Assembly: GCA_018524725.1 (NCBI GenBank)
Contig: JAEUWP010000103.1
Coordinates: forward strand, 1 to 64,000
DNA from: Podaxis mareebaensis
Taxonomy: Eukaryota > Basidiomycota > Agaricomycetes > Agaricales > Agaricaceae
Reading direction: 5' to 3'
Length of the DNA: 64,000 nt
Positions 1 through 10,811 of this stretch are shown one piece after another. The translations under genes were made by a program, and so were the position numbers. A model generated the notes under the pieces. It made no database searches and was not told the origin of the DNA. It worked only from the letters and a program-made list of their open reading frames with translations. Numbering within the stretch: position 1 is the stretch's first letter; each line of letters begins with the position of its first letter.

Positions 1-326
1 AGGACGATGCGATTGCCATATCGTGGGTGGTGATTGACTCGTGATGGTGTGACTTGGGCGGTTTCAGCCCTCATAGACGCACCCGTGCGACGGCCCGCCT
101 TTCCAGTTGTCAGAAGGTCGATAAACTACAGATCGTCAGCAAGGAGGGCTGATTGGAGTTTGGGAAGTATATTGTATTCTGATCGGTACTGACAAGACTT
201 TTCCCGGCTCCTGTCGGTCCCATAAACCTGCCATATTGTCAAAGTGAGTTCTTATGAAAAAGTGGATACCATTTCTGCCTACGCGATGACAATATCATTG
301 GGTGATACTTCCAGATTCCTAGCCAT
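1..326 (-). CDS. AIG1/GIMAP-like P-loop GTPase, 5' part (partial)
   Basis: This is the amino-terminal part of a P-loop GTPase that continues past the left edge. Exon 1 (326-283) starts at an ATG and encodes MARNLEVSPNDIVIA. Exon 2 (227-194, 34 nt) encodes FMGPTGAGKSL, which holds the Walker A motif GPTGAGKS. Exon 3 (125-1) encodes FIDLLTTGKAGRRTG and ends in GNRIVL, just before the expected DTPG motif. Introns are GT-AG with phases 2 and 0. The closest relative here is the kinase-less GTPase at 62.8 kb, which has the matching YIDLLTGQPGRRAG segment. Whether a kinase follows cannot be seen. The family binds GTP; the cellular role in fungi is unknown. Confidence 0.8.
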
Positions 327-1108
327 GGTGCAGCCGCTTGACTTGACAATCTGGGGCGGGGAACGGGAGAATCTAGAGAGAAGATGGTTTGGGTTCCAGT
401 CTCGTGTGTTAAGCCATGGCATATCAGTGTTTCATGGCTGCTGCATTGCTTCCACGCGGCTGTCCTACGTGTCGCATGCCAACAGCGGGTTGGCGTCTCG
501 ACGTTGATTGTTCAATATTTAAACTGGGACGATAACTATTGAGCGTCATGAATAAGACACAAACGTAAAAGGCCCAGTAGCCTATGTCCTTGAAATGGGA
601 ACGAGGCCTTGGGTGCATAGTGATGGGATATACCTGGTTATCCTGGTGTGCAGCTTTCGCACAGATGATGGAGTCCAATTTCTACGCTCTTGACTTTCAA
701 ATGGCGGCTGCGGCAAATTCCGCTGAACGTGAACCTGACCCTGTTAATAAGTACGGGCTGAGTTAAAAATCAAAACGCCCATTACATTACGTCATCCTAC
801 CTAGCTTTGCTCTTGTTTGGCTTGATTTTTTCTTCCTTGTTCGCCTTGCAAAGCTTTTCAACTTGGTCTTCCGGATGTCCTGCGTGGCGACGTCTTTGCT
901 CTTGTGGTAAGCCTGTCCTTGGAACGCGAAAGAGATTCGCCCTGACCATTTTCTAGACAGTCGTATCCTCAGAACCGCCCTAAATCACACCTTTGACTCC
1001 AATTGATTCAAGCTGGATTTCTCAACCCAAGGACCTCGATAGCATTCCAGGTCAGCCAACTTCCACCATCACTGGGCCCGGCATTTACCACATCGGTTAC
1101 AGCTCGAG
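327..1108. other. Intergenic, no gene seen
   Basis: This divergent spacer lies between the GTPase start and the 1109 gene. Short open frames on both strands lack recognisable motifs or credible splice structure. It should hold both promoters, but I see no convincing TATA box. Confidence 0.5.
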
Positions 1109-4027
1109 ATGCTATCCGAACAAGCCGAGCAAGTAGGACCAAGAGAAAACGACGATCAGTTGCAGGATGAGGACTCCCTCTTCGGCTCGCCACCTCCTTC
1201 GCCTTCGGCAAGAGGTAGGTCACCGTCGCCCACGTTAGCATTACCCAGGTCATCCACTGGGTCGCAAGCTTTGAGCTCCGGCTCATCAGCACAAAATGTG
1301 GGGACCACTGCACTTCCTGGTTCCCATGCACTTTCTGAACAATCAATCAACCCATTAGCCTTATCCCTGAGCCTTCCTGGGGGCTCGTATACGCCCCTCC
1401 TGCCGCAATCCTTGCCTTCAAGTCAACCCCAGTCACGCCAGGGATCCATTGGACGTAGTGAACCGACACACCCGGTATCACAGCCCCATCCCCAACCATC
1501 AATGGATATTCGACAGAAGCGTGTTCCGCCACGCAAACAGGCTGCTAAACGCAAGTCAGAGGAAACGGCATCTCGTCCATCACCGCCCGCTATCCCCCTC
1601 CCAGACCCTTCTCAACCTCTCCCTGCACATTTTCTCCGCAATCAGCAAGCGTTACTCGGCCATGCTGGTCTCATCGCTGGAGTCCGACCATCCCGGCTTG
1701 CTACGTTAAGTGGCACACCCCGAGGCGCCAGTCCTTCCAATCCCATTGTGCTCGATGATCATGAAGCCGAAATATTACCCGAGCCTCCGCTAATTGGTCG
1801 ATCGCAAATCGATTACTTCAAGAACCTCGACCCTTCTAAGCTCCCAACACCAAGTAATCAGGAGATCGTAGAAATGTTGATCAAGCAGAAAGATATCTTC
1901 CCAGTGTTGCAAAGCATATTGAAGCTGTTGGCTACTGGTGCATTGGGTGGAAAGGCAGCGGACCCGGCTGTTATACCAGGCACAAGATCATGGGCGGCAA
2001 GACCAAACCAGAGTCGATCATCCTCTCAGCCCCCGGCCAAGAAGCGAAAACTAAACCGCGTACCTGCGGGCGCAGCAGACTGGGACGTTCCATACCCCTT
2101 CGAAGAGGGTGAGGGCCCGGCGGCATATAGACAGAATTGGATGAAGGAGCGGGGAAGGCAGTTAATCTCGCAACTGATCGGCCTTGTCAAGATTGCTGCG
2201 AGGAAGGCGGCTGCTAAGAAACATCTGGCGGAGCTGGAACAGAAACGGCAGACATCTCTGGAGAGGGCTGTGAAGCAGGAGCAGGTTCGAAATAGTGCGG
2301 GCGTGGTGAACAAGCAAGGAGGGAGAGGGGCGAATCATTATCGGGACGAAAACAGAAAGACTGATTCGACTCCACTTGTCACCCAACAATCGATCCAAGG
2401 GAATGGGTTGGAGATGGCCATACTAACTAGTTTCGAGGCACGGAACGCGAACCTGATGACAACCGCACAATCTGAGTCGGCCCTTGAATCAACCATTCAA
2501 GCCGAAACATCAGCATCGATACCAATCACTCAGAGTACGGCCCAGGATGCTTCAACCGCGTCATTCAACGATCTTTTTTCTGCACTGTTAGCCGCCTCAG
2601 ATGCGAACGATGTCAAATCCCTCGGTCATACCCCTCTTCCGTCTCTCCCGCCGTTAGAGTTCGCAGCATCATCTCAGCCTGCTCCCAATCCTCCTGCATC
2701 GATCGATACACCTTCATCATCCTCAGATGGGAACATTGATCAATCCCTTATTGACAGCTGGATGAACATCTTTCAAACCTTCCCTCTCCAGACGGATAGG
2801 CCCAGTACTAGCGGGCCGCCTTCCTCTGGCAGTGTATACCTGGAGTCTTTGCTTGGGCTTACCTCGCCCTCGAACGGAGAGGTGTCTTCTTTTACTTCCC
2901 CTACCAACGGCGACTCGTCGTCCTTCTCGACCACGCCTGACCCGGATGCTCAGCAGGCTCAGAGCTTTCCCCTTGATTTCAATCAACTTAATGACCTGGA
3001 GATGGCCTTCAACCTTGCAGCCGATGGCACTTCAGCTTCAGACCTTGGGAATTTTTCGTCCTCCGCAAGTGACACCCCGCTGCCGATAGATTTCACTTTC
3101 GACTTTCCAGCATTGTCTCAGACCGATCCAAATGGAGCCCAGGCTCCTACATCTACCGTTATACAACAGTCAAACGGTACGAGCGGTAGTCGAACCTCGA
3201 TCAGCCAACCTTCGTCCAGCATTGGGTCTCAGCCTGGTACTTCTTCCATTCCGCCGTTTGCTTCCCCACGGCCAGACAGTCTGGTTTTCAATAACCTCAT
3301 CGATCCACAATTATTGGCTCTGTCGCACCCCGAGCTCCGCACCTCAACCCTATTGCCTCAAGGATTGTCAAGCAATACCATGCAGGAGGCCCAACCAGCG
3401 ACCTCCATGGATGATGCTGGCACCCGCTCACCTTCGGCCCCCCTTCCTTCGCCCATGAGCTCCTTTGAGCCCGCGACGCCGAGCTCCGCTGGATGGGACG
3501 TGAGTATGGCTGAAGTGGTTGGGGAGCAGGATCAAGATCGAGGTATGTGGTGGAAAGGATTTCTGGCTACAGACGCAGAGGCTGACATTGGTGGGAAAGG
3601 TTTAGGCGCGGTGAACTTGCTAGGGCAGCCACAAGCGGGACAGGAACGTGAGAAAGACGAGCACGTTGGTGCTTCGGACCAAATGACTCCAAACAAATCT
3701 TGTCCCAGTCAAGTTCCATTAATCAGACCTACCACCCAGGCAACACAACAGACGACCGGCGTAACTTCGGCCGGGACAACTACTGCTCTTCCTCAACCTT
3801 CGGGTGTGTTCCAGGTGCTGCGAGCTGCGGATTGGCAACCTCAGAAACCTATACAAAAGTTGAAGAAGACAGACGTACTCAAAAGAGCCGAGGAGAAGCG
3901 CGAGGAGCTGAGGGCGAAATTGGAAAAAGTAAAGGTGAAGCTCTGGGAGACGACGATTGAGCATGGTGCGTTACTGCATCTACTGAGGTTGTCTGGGGAA
4001 ACCGAGAAGACTTCGCCGGCTTCATGA
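1109..4027 (+). CDS. Large intrinsically disordered nuclear-like protein (unrecognised)
   Basis: A single uninterrupted 972-residue frame, much longer than expected by chance and so a real gene in an otherwise intron-rich region. I do not recognise the family. Most of the protein is low-complexity Ser/Pro/Thr/Gln sequence and is probably disordered. Around residues 310-317 there is a basic cluster, KKRKLNR, that could be a nuclear localisation signal. Next comes a more ordered stretch (DWDVPYPFEEGEGP, then a helix rich in Arg, Lys and Ala to about residue 380). A charged heptad-like helix near residues 918-962 (KRAEEKREELRAKLEKVKVK) suggests a C-terminal coiled coil. Composition resembles fungal transcriptional cofactors, but no DNA-binding domain is visible, so function stays open. 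Confidence 0.75.
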   Translation: MLSEQAEQVGPRENDDQLQDEDSLFGSPPPSPSARGRSPSPTLALPRSSTGSQALSSGSSAQNVGTTALPGSHALSEQSINPLALSLSLPGGSYTPLLPQSLPSSQPQSRQGSIGRSEPTHPVSQPHPQPSMDIRQKRVPPRKQAAKRKSEETASRPSPPAIPLPDPSQPLPAHFLRNQQALLGHAGLIAGVRPSRLATLSGTPRGASPSNPIVLDDHEAEILPEPPLIGRSQIDYFKNLDPSKLPTPSNQEIVEMLIKQKDIFPVLQSILKLLATGALGGKAADPAVIPGTRSWAARPNQSRSSSQPPAKKRKLNRVPAGAADWDVPYPFEEGEGPAAYRQNWMKERGRQLISQLIGLVKIAARKAAAKKHLAELEQKRQTSLERAVKQEQVRNSAGVVNKQGGRGANHYRDENRKTDSTPLVTQQSIQGNGLEMAILTSFEARNANLMTTAQSESALESTIQAETSASIPITQSTAQDASTASFNDLFSALLAASDANDVKSLGHTPLPSLPPLEFAASSQPAPNPPASIDTPSSSSDGNIDQSLIDSWMNIFQTFPLQTDRPSTSGPPSSGSVYLESLLGLTSPSNGEVSSFTSPTNGDSSSFSTTPDPDAQQAQSFPLDFNQLNDLEMAFNLAADGTSASDLGNFSSSASDTPLPIDFTFDFPALSQTDPNGAQAPTSTVIQQSNGTSGSRTSISQPSSSIGSQPGTSSIPPFASPRPDSLVFNNLIDPQLLALSHPELRTSTLLPQGLSSNTMQEAQPATSMDDAGTRSPSAPLPSPMSSFEPATPSSAGWDVSMAEVVGEQDQDRGMWWKGFLATDAEADIGGKGLGAVNLLGQPQAGQEREKDEHVGASDQMTPNKSCPSQVPLIRPTTQATQQTTGVTSAGTTTALPQPSGVFQVLRAADWQPQKPIQKLKKTDVLKRAEEKREELRAKLEKVKVKLWETTIEHGALLHLLRLSGETEKTSPAS

Positions 4028-5277
4028 AGTCTGGGATTTTTGGTCATTTTGTCATTTCGTTTTGCATTTCTTTCATACTGCATTCACACACACCTATTTT
4101 TGCATTTGGCTCGTTCATTATCATTCATACATGCACTGGCTTATGGTTACTTTCACGTCTGCATATTCAAACTTCATTCACCACATCGTATGACGATTAA
4201 TCAAAATCACGGTCATCATACGTCGTTATTACAGACTTCGATTACCACTTTAGCAGTGGTGTCCTGGAGTGCTCCGGGACCACTAATGACTCTAATGCAC
4301 GTATTGTTTTCGGCTCCTTCATCGACCGCGGATTCGAGTTGATCTTGACCCCAGCTCAAGAGTCACCACCTCAACGGAGTGGACTCAACCATGCTGCTCT
4401 TGGCTTCTTTGTGCACGAGCCGGATTGCGTTATCAGTAAAACCTGGATGTGTTCATATGGTCCGCTTGATTATCTTGTATACTACATCGGAAGGTGACCA
4501 ATTGCCTCCCGTAAACATCACCAAGCAGACGCTCGCCCCCGCATGCTACCGCCACTAGTACATCTGTTTGAGGGTCTTCTCTCTTCGGCTGCGTCCCTAT
4601 ACATGCGCTATTGGCCTGTCAGCTGCTCTTGTTGCATGCTGTTGGAAGCGAAGCTGTTGTTGAAGCTGAATGGGGTAAGTATCTACATCATGATTGGCTG
4701 GATTGTCGATTTTAATCAAACGACTCGGGTGTATGATGTAAGTGTTCCGCGCATATGTTCCGCCTTTCAAGAGTGATAATGCACCACGCGAGCTCATACA
4801 GGTATGAATTTCAGAGGTTGCGATTGGATGCTTTCGGTATGTCTAATTGTCAACCTCCAGAAGGTGAACTTTAAATTCTCGAGAATTATTGAGGCTCCAT
4901 TCACAAGGAAGCTGCAGCTTCGACATTGAAGCTGAAGGCCGGATGGTTTTATTGAGCCTTGACGACCACAAAAAAATAGAACGGGACTCGTTTAAGTCGA
5001 CCAGACGGCAGGAAGAAGTGGGTCGCGAGCCTTGGCGCAGCCACCTCGTTATATCCGCAACTGGGTGAGGTTATTCATACCACCTGCAGCTCATGTGCCT
5101 ATCAAACGGGTTATCTGGACGTTCAAGAAGGAAGTCCATATCTCCATCTTGCACAACGCGTCTTGCATCAGCGCAAGTCCACAAGATCACATTGGACGAA
5201 TTCTATCAGATTCTATTATTTCACCTACTTTCATGTGTTGCCCGGAGATACAGCAAAAATAGGCAGGAATCAGGGAG
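4028..5277. other. Intergenic, 3' flank and unknown sequence
   Basis: There is no supportable gene in this 1.25 kb. It holds the 3' flank of the disordered-protein gene and the upstream region of the metalloprotease. Several frames of 60-100 codons lack homology signals that I can recognise. Confidence 0.45.
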
Positions 5278-5285
5278 TATTTAAG
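5278..5285 (+). promoter_or_regulatory. TATA-like box (TATTTAAG) upstream of the M43 protease
   Basis: TATTTAAG lies about 60 bp before the protease start codon at 5345, a normal distance for a fungal TATA element. The assignment is by sequence and position only. Confidence 0.4.
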
Positions 5286-5344
5286 ACGTAGTGAACGAAC
5301 GTAGTATTTCCCTCGACTAGGGATCTCCTGGACTCTTTTGAACG

Positions 5345-6487
5345 ATGTTTAAGGCTATTTTCTTTGGTTCTTTGCTCGCTACTTCTGCGGTCTTCGCAGT
5401 CCCCTCCAACTTCACCCGCAGGTAAGCTCCTACGTTATGACGTCGGGGATTTCGCTGACAATTGAATCCCGTAATGTAGGACCTGCGGCAGCGAGTTGAC
5501 CGCGTCCCAAGTCGCTCTTGCTGAGGCGGACTTTGTCTCCAAGAAAGTCGAGGCCCCCGAGTTCTCCACCTTCGCTGCCACTATTCCTGTTTATTTCCAT
5601 ATCATCCAAAAAGACAGCACACTCTCCGGCGGCAACGTTCCGTATGTGATGCCCTACAAAGCTTTGTTACACTCTTTTAAGACTATTCACCACATAGTGA
5701 CTCTCAACTCAATGCCCAAATCGATGTCCTGAACGATGCTTATGCCAGCGCTGGTCTCTCCTTCACCATTGCTGGCATCGACCATACCACCAACAGCAAC
5801 TGGTTCAATCAAGTTGGCCCCAGCGGCAGCTTGCAGACTTCTATGAAGAACGCGCTGCGCAAGGGTGGTGTCAACGCCCTGAATGTTTACACCGTCGGGT
5901 AAGCGACCATTCTCCTCTATTCAATTGCTGGTAGCTTACGCATATGTCGGAACATAGCTTTACGTCTGGCTCTGGTGCTGGTCTTCTTGGTTATTCTACC
6001 TTCCCCTCGAGCTATTCCAGTGCACCAAAAGATGACGGTGTTGTCATCCTCTACTCTTCCCTTCCCGGTGGCTCCGCCTCTCCCTATAACCTTGGTCAGG
6101 TCAGAAGCCTCTTTCCCCTCTACCTATGCTAAGCAAGGCACCTAACTGACGCGATCTATTAGACCCTTACTCATGAAGCTGGTCACTGGCTTGGTCTCTA
6201 CCACACCTTCCAGGGTGGATGTTCCGGCTCCGGCGATTCTGTCTCCGATACTCCTGCTGAGGCTTCTCCTGCCTATGGTTGCCCTACCGGCCGTGACACT
6301 TGCTCTGGCGGAGGCGCCGACCCCATCCGTATGTTCCTCGTTGTAGTCATATGATCGTGATATTGACCTCCATGACACAGACAACTTCATGGACTACACC
6401 GACGATGCTTGCATGACCGAGTTCACCGCCGGACAGATCACTCGCATGAAGTCCCAGATTCTCACCTACCGTAACATCGCCGCCTAG
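5345..6487 (+). CDS. Secreted M43 (pappalysin/cytophagalysin-like) zinc metalloprotease
   Basis: Six exons (5345-5421, 5480-5641, 5698-5898, 5958-6099, 6163-6328, 6381-6487) join in frame to give 284 residues. The start [18 protein letters not shown] is a typical signal peptide. The catalytic zinc motif [11 protein letters not shown] fits HExxHxxGxxH, with three His ligands and the Glu base. The Met-turn lies in [11 protein letters not shown]. Cys residues in the GGCSGSGDS and CPTGRDTC segments probably form disulphides. M43 enzymes of this size are extracellular proteases in fungi, used in protein scavenging or host interaction. A TATA-like element lies about 60 bp upstream. All key residues are present, so the enzyme is probably active. 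Confidence 0.92.
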
Positions 6488-7878
6488 ATACCCAGATTTT
6501 TGAGTTTGCAATAGGCCTAAAATATACCAAACGAATCAAAACTTTGCATATGAAATCAAGTTTCTGGGTACTTGACTTTCCCGCTGTTCGATTGTTACGC
6601 TTCAAGTCTAGGCATGCCATTACAACGAAAGCCAGTCCTCTCTCGATTCCGCACCTCTGGTGTTATAGCTACAGTTGCTGGATGTTCTCGTCGACGTTCT
6701 CCCTGTCCACCACTATTACAGGAATTTTTTGACAACGTCTTGTCCACCTTCTGGCCTCGCAAGAAGCAGCCAGTTCAGGTAACAGTACCACACCCCGAGC
6801 CCTTGGTTGCTGTCAGGCTCACTGAAACCATGAATCATATGACTGGATATTACAGACTCCTTAGTAACTGCGCCTCCACCTTCTGAGGGGGGTTGATAAT
6901 GGAGTAGAATGTTTTGTGCGGAGGATTGATATACACTCCTTGGGCGACATCCAAGTAGCGTTGGGCGGCATAAACCTCTAGGCTTGATAACATAGTCGAA
7001 GGCGTGATGTTGCTTCCACCTACTGCTCGAAGACGGACAATCACTCGGTCTGGAAGATATCCAGCCGGTATTCTTACACGCGTCGGAGCTTTTGGTGCTT
7101 TGTGGTCGTGTATGCGCCGACTTATTCAAGAGCCCTGTCACAAGAGCCACCTCTCGGAATGTCATTCTCGCCTGATCAGATGCCGACAGTTACCACGGGA
7201 GCAGACCGTCTACTCCTGTCCGTTGTCCGTTGATTGCTTGGCCTACTGTATCCGGTTGGAGCTGGGTCGGGAGCACGGGCTCGATCATCGAAAAGATAGC
7301 AATCTTATTCAGTTCAATGACTTTTTGCACATTCAACACGTTGTTTCGTCACTACATCCTGGACCATTGTTACACACGCTTCTACGCCTCTGTATGTTCA
7401 GGGAGATTGATTATCAGGTTGATATTAAGGTGATGCATGGCATCCAATAGTCTATTTAGGTTCTGCACTACGGAGGGGGATACTACGATAGATTCGAATA
7501 TGGCCGTCAGCATGAAACTCCTCTCGACGTAGGGAAGATTGTGATCGGAGCGATTAAGGAGGCACTTCAGTCTTGTCCACCCGAATCAAGTGCGTAATTT
7601 CTGCACCAACTGCTAGCAAGACGCCAGTACGGGGTTGAATACGCAAGGTGGATGCAACGGTAAAGAAGAACCCGTAGAAATTTTCGGGTCCTTATCACCA
7701 GCGGCATAACCCGAATGATCTTCCCACACTTCCTAAACCCGACGTTGTCACAGCCTGGCTTGCCTGTCACAGCTTCAACACGCTTTTTCTGTTAGGCGTT
7801 ACATAGGTCGATCCCAACGCTAGAGTGCCAACTTCATCTATAGGTTCCTGAAGCCTTCAACCTTGTTTGACCAGAATT
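6488..7878. other. Intergenic with possible coding remnants
   Basis: No intact gene is seen. Short conceptual segments look protein-like, for example GGYYDRFEYGRQHETPLD near 7477-7530 and VTVPHPEPLVAVRLTETMN near 6780-6840. They sit in different frames and I could not join them with splice sites. They may be the relic of an unrecognised gene. Confidence 0.3.
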
Positions 7879-10576
7879 ATGCTCTCTTTTATCAAACAAT
7901 GGCTCGCCTCGTTCCAACAGGGTCCTCCTTCATTGGATCACATGAGACTTGGTCCCGATGACCACAGCGACAACCCTTTGATGGTTCGAGTTCCTACTGG
8001 CGTTTAAGGCACCACTAGAGAGTGGTTGCTAATATTCTTGCGGCAGATTCAATTCTTTACTTGGGATGCTCTCAAGGAGGATATATCTTGGTGGAAACAC
8101 TTCGAGAGTGAAATCCCTCGCTTAGTTGAACTAGGCTTTACCCAAGTTTGGCTTCCGCCCATGAACAAGGCTGCTGAGAAGGTGAGTTGGCAGACCCTGC
8201 TTTTTCTCCGAATGTAGGGTGTTGCTAGTGGGTATCGTTCGAGCCGAGTGGATCTTAATATATGGTGCATCTTCATACTATGCTACCACGTTTGGCCAGC
8301 CTAACTCATCACCCGTCGTACAGGCCGCACAGGCAGGGCGAGGCTATGATGCTTATGATTTGGTGAGTGGCACCTTGAGTAGCTAAATAAATGAACTTTC
8401 TCATTATCCTATAGTGGGATCTCGGCGAATTCAACCAAAAGGGTTCCGTGACGACGCGCTGGGGTTCCAGGGAAGAACTGCTTGAAGCTTGTAAGGTTGC
8501 TAAACGGTGCAAACTTGACATCCTCGTCGACGCAGTACTGAACGTGAGTTTCTGCTGGACCCTATACTCTGAGAACTCATCGGTTCTTCAGCACAAACAT
8601 GGAGGGGATGCAACAGAAAAGGCTCAGGCTGTACCTTCAAATCCGGATAATCGCCTTAAAGACGCTGGTAAGCAACGGGAGATCGAGGTGCGTTTTCACA
8701 CATGCCAACGTTTCTGAAATTCATTATCCCCGCAAGACTTGGACCATTTTCAACTACCCCGGCCGGAATGGAAAGGTAGTGATTGTGTCTATACCCGAGC
8801 CGAAATAACCGAACTGATCAGCCAATAGTATAGCGACTTCAAATGGAATCAAGCTCACTTCACAGGTCTTTTTTACGTTGTCTGTCATTACTAGAGCCTT
8901 ATGAAGGACTTGAACAGGAGTTGACTTTGACCAAGCGACGAAATCCAACGCGATTTATCGACTCGTGGGTTCGGGTCATAAAGGGTGGTCCCGCAATGTC
9001 GACGATGAGCTAGGAAATTACGACTACTTAATGGGCAATGATGTTGGTATCCCGTATGCCATGTGCTTCCCGCATGATTCAAACTGATAGTTCACATCAG
9101 ATTGACCATCGCCACCCTGACGTTAGGGAGGACCTTTTTAAATGGGGTGCTTGGATTTTGGATGTAGGTCTTGATGTCAAATTTTACTTGAAGGGGACTC
9201 TTCATTTAGCAAAATCCAGACCACAGGGGCATCTGGTTTTCGGCTTGACGCGATCAAGCATATAGATCGCAAGTTTCTCATTGATTTTGTGAGTATCATT
9301 TAGCGCCCTGTGATACGCCTCTTACGAGTCTCAGGTTCGATCAAGCAGGAAAAGAACAAAGCAGGATCAACTTTTCGCAGTCTGTACGTACCCTGCGTTT
9401 CTCTCTTCCGAGGTGACTCCCTCACTGAAGGTTGATCCAACGCATAGCTGAGTATTGGTCTGGAGAGTAAGCGAGAAAGAGGGAACGGGAAAATACAGGA
9501 GCTCACAACTTATTCTGATCAGCATCCGCAGGCTCCTACCATACGTTCGTATGTTTAGGGGGGAGGTACGTGAAATACACGTGCCATAGCAGGCAATTCC
9601 GGCCAGACCAAGTTCTTTCCTCTTTCAGACTGCGTTTTTCGATGTTCCACTGCACATGAACCTCTGCCAGGCCAGCAGGCAGCGTAGCCGTTATGACCTC
9701 CGCAACATCTTCAATAATACACTCGTCCAGCGAAAACCTCGAGACGCAGTAACATTTGTCGATAATCACGAGTAAGCAATCGACAGCTAATTTCTTTTGA
9801 CTCTGACAGTCTTCCAGTACGGTAGGGCACCAATCTCGGCGTTGACAATTCCAATTAGCTCTAACAATTCCAAGGTCGAGGGGCAAAGTCTAGAAAGCTG
9901 GGTACGTCTCGTGTGAATCCGCTAGAAACCCATTACCCACACGACATCGAAAGGTAGAGCCGGCGTTCAAAATCCAAGCTTATGCTCTGATATTACTCCG
10001 AGGTGCTGGCCACCCGTGAGTATTCACCCATTAGGCAATTCCTCATTGTCATAATCAGCTAAATTTCGCTTTAGTTGCGTCTTCTACGGTGACTTGTACC
10101 CGAATAAGCAGTGCTACAACGAGAACGTCGCTAGGAACATCACTCTTTTGATTGACGCTCGGCGAAAGTTCGCATATGGCCCCTTAAAAGATTATTTCCA
10201 TGATAAGAACTGCATCGGGTTTGTCCGCAAAGGAGATGGCCAACGCCCGGGTTGCGCGGTTGTTCTAAGTAATAAGGAGGAAAAGTAAGTTCCGTTGATA
10301 GTGGCACACTGGGGATATCGTTTTCTCATAACACTCGCAAAGGTCCGGTACCTTTGTCCATAATCTTCGTATGAATGTCGGAAAGGTGAGTCCCACCCCC
10401 ACTTTTGGCCTGTGTTCCGCGTGTCTGAAGAGTATATGTAGGAGAATGCTGGAGCGACGTATCGGAGTTTTATGACACAGCATGGGCAAGTGGAGATTGA
10501 CAGCGGTGGTTGGGGGACCTTCACTTGCTTCGCGAATCATGTTCAGGTTTGGGCCAAGACTCAGGAAGGTTCTTAA
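7879..10576 (+). CDS. Intracellular GH13 alpha-amylase (GH13_5-like)
   Basis: Twenty exons, including a 4-nt one at 9818-9821, join in frame to give 517 residues. The protein starts MLSFIKQWLASFQQ and has no signal peptide, so it should be cytosolic. It follows the GH13 TIM barrel: IQFFTWDAL, GFTQVWLPP, GRGYDAYDLWDLGEFNQKG, DILVDAVLNHK. The catalytic nucleophile Asp is in GFRLDAIKHID, the acid/base Glu in SEYW, and the third Asp in FVDNHDT, which is completed by the microexon. The C-terminal beta domain ends near GTFTCFANHVQVW. In ascomycetes, intracellular GH13_5 amylases are linked to alpha-1,3-glucan wall synthesis; that role is inferred here. The gene is convergent with a sugar transporter. 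Confidence 0.9.
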
Positions 10577-10811
10577 CTGCTTGATTAGCAATCTCGTATT
10601 TGCAGCTAGCAACAATGGCTTGAGTGCTGGAACGTCGTGGGATTTTTGTCATTCTTCTATTTTATGATATCGCATGTTGGATTGGACTTATAATTATACA
10701 TTTGCCTATCTGCTACATCAAGGTACATCAAGGTCATAGCTATGCACAACAAATTACTGAATTCAAGTTCAGGATGCGAAGAATAGGGCAACAGACAGCC
10801 AAGAAATAAGA

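Noticed and set aside
1008..1346. Minus-strand frame of 112 codons over the start of the 1109 gene
   Set aside because: It is antisense to a long real coding frame and has no motif; a shadow frame.
8305..8332. Amylase as a pseudogene, because the open frames are short and broken
   Set aside because: With 19 short introns removed, all exons sum to 518 codons and every catalytic residue is kept.
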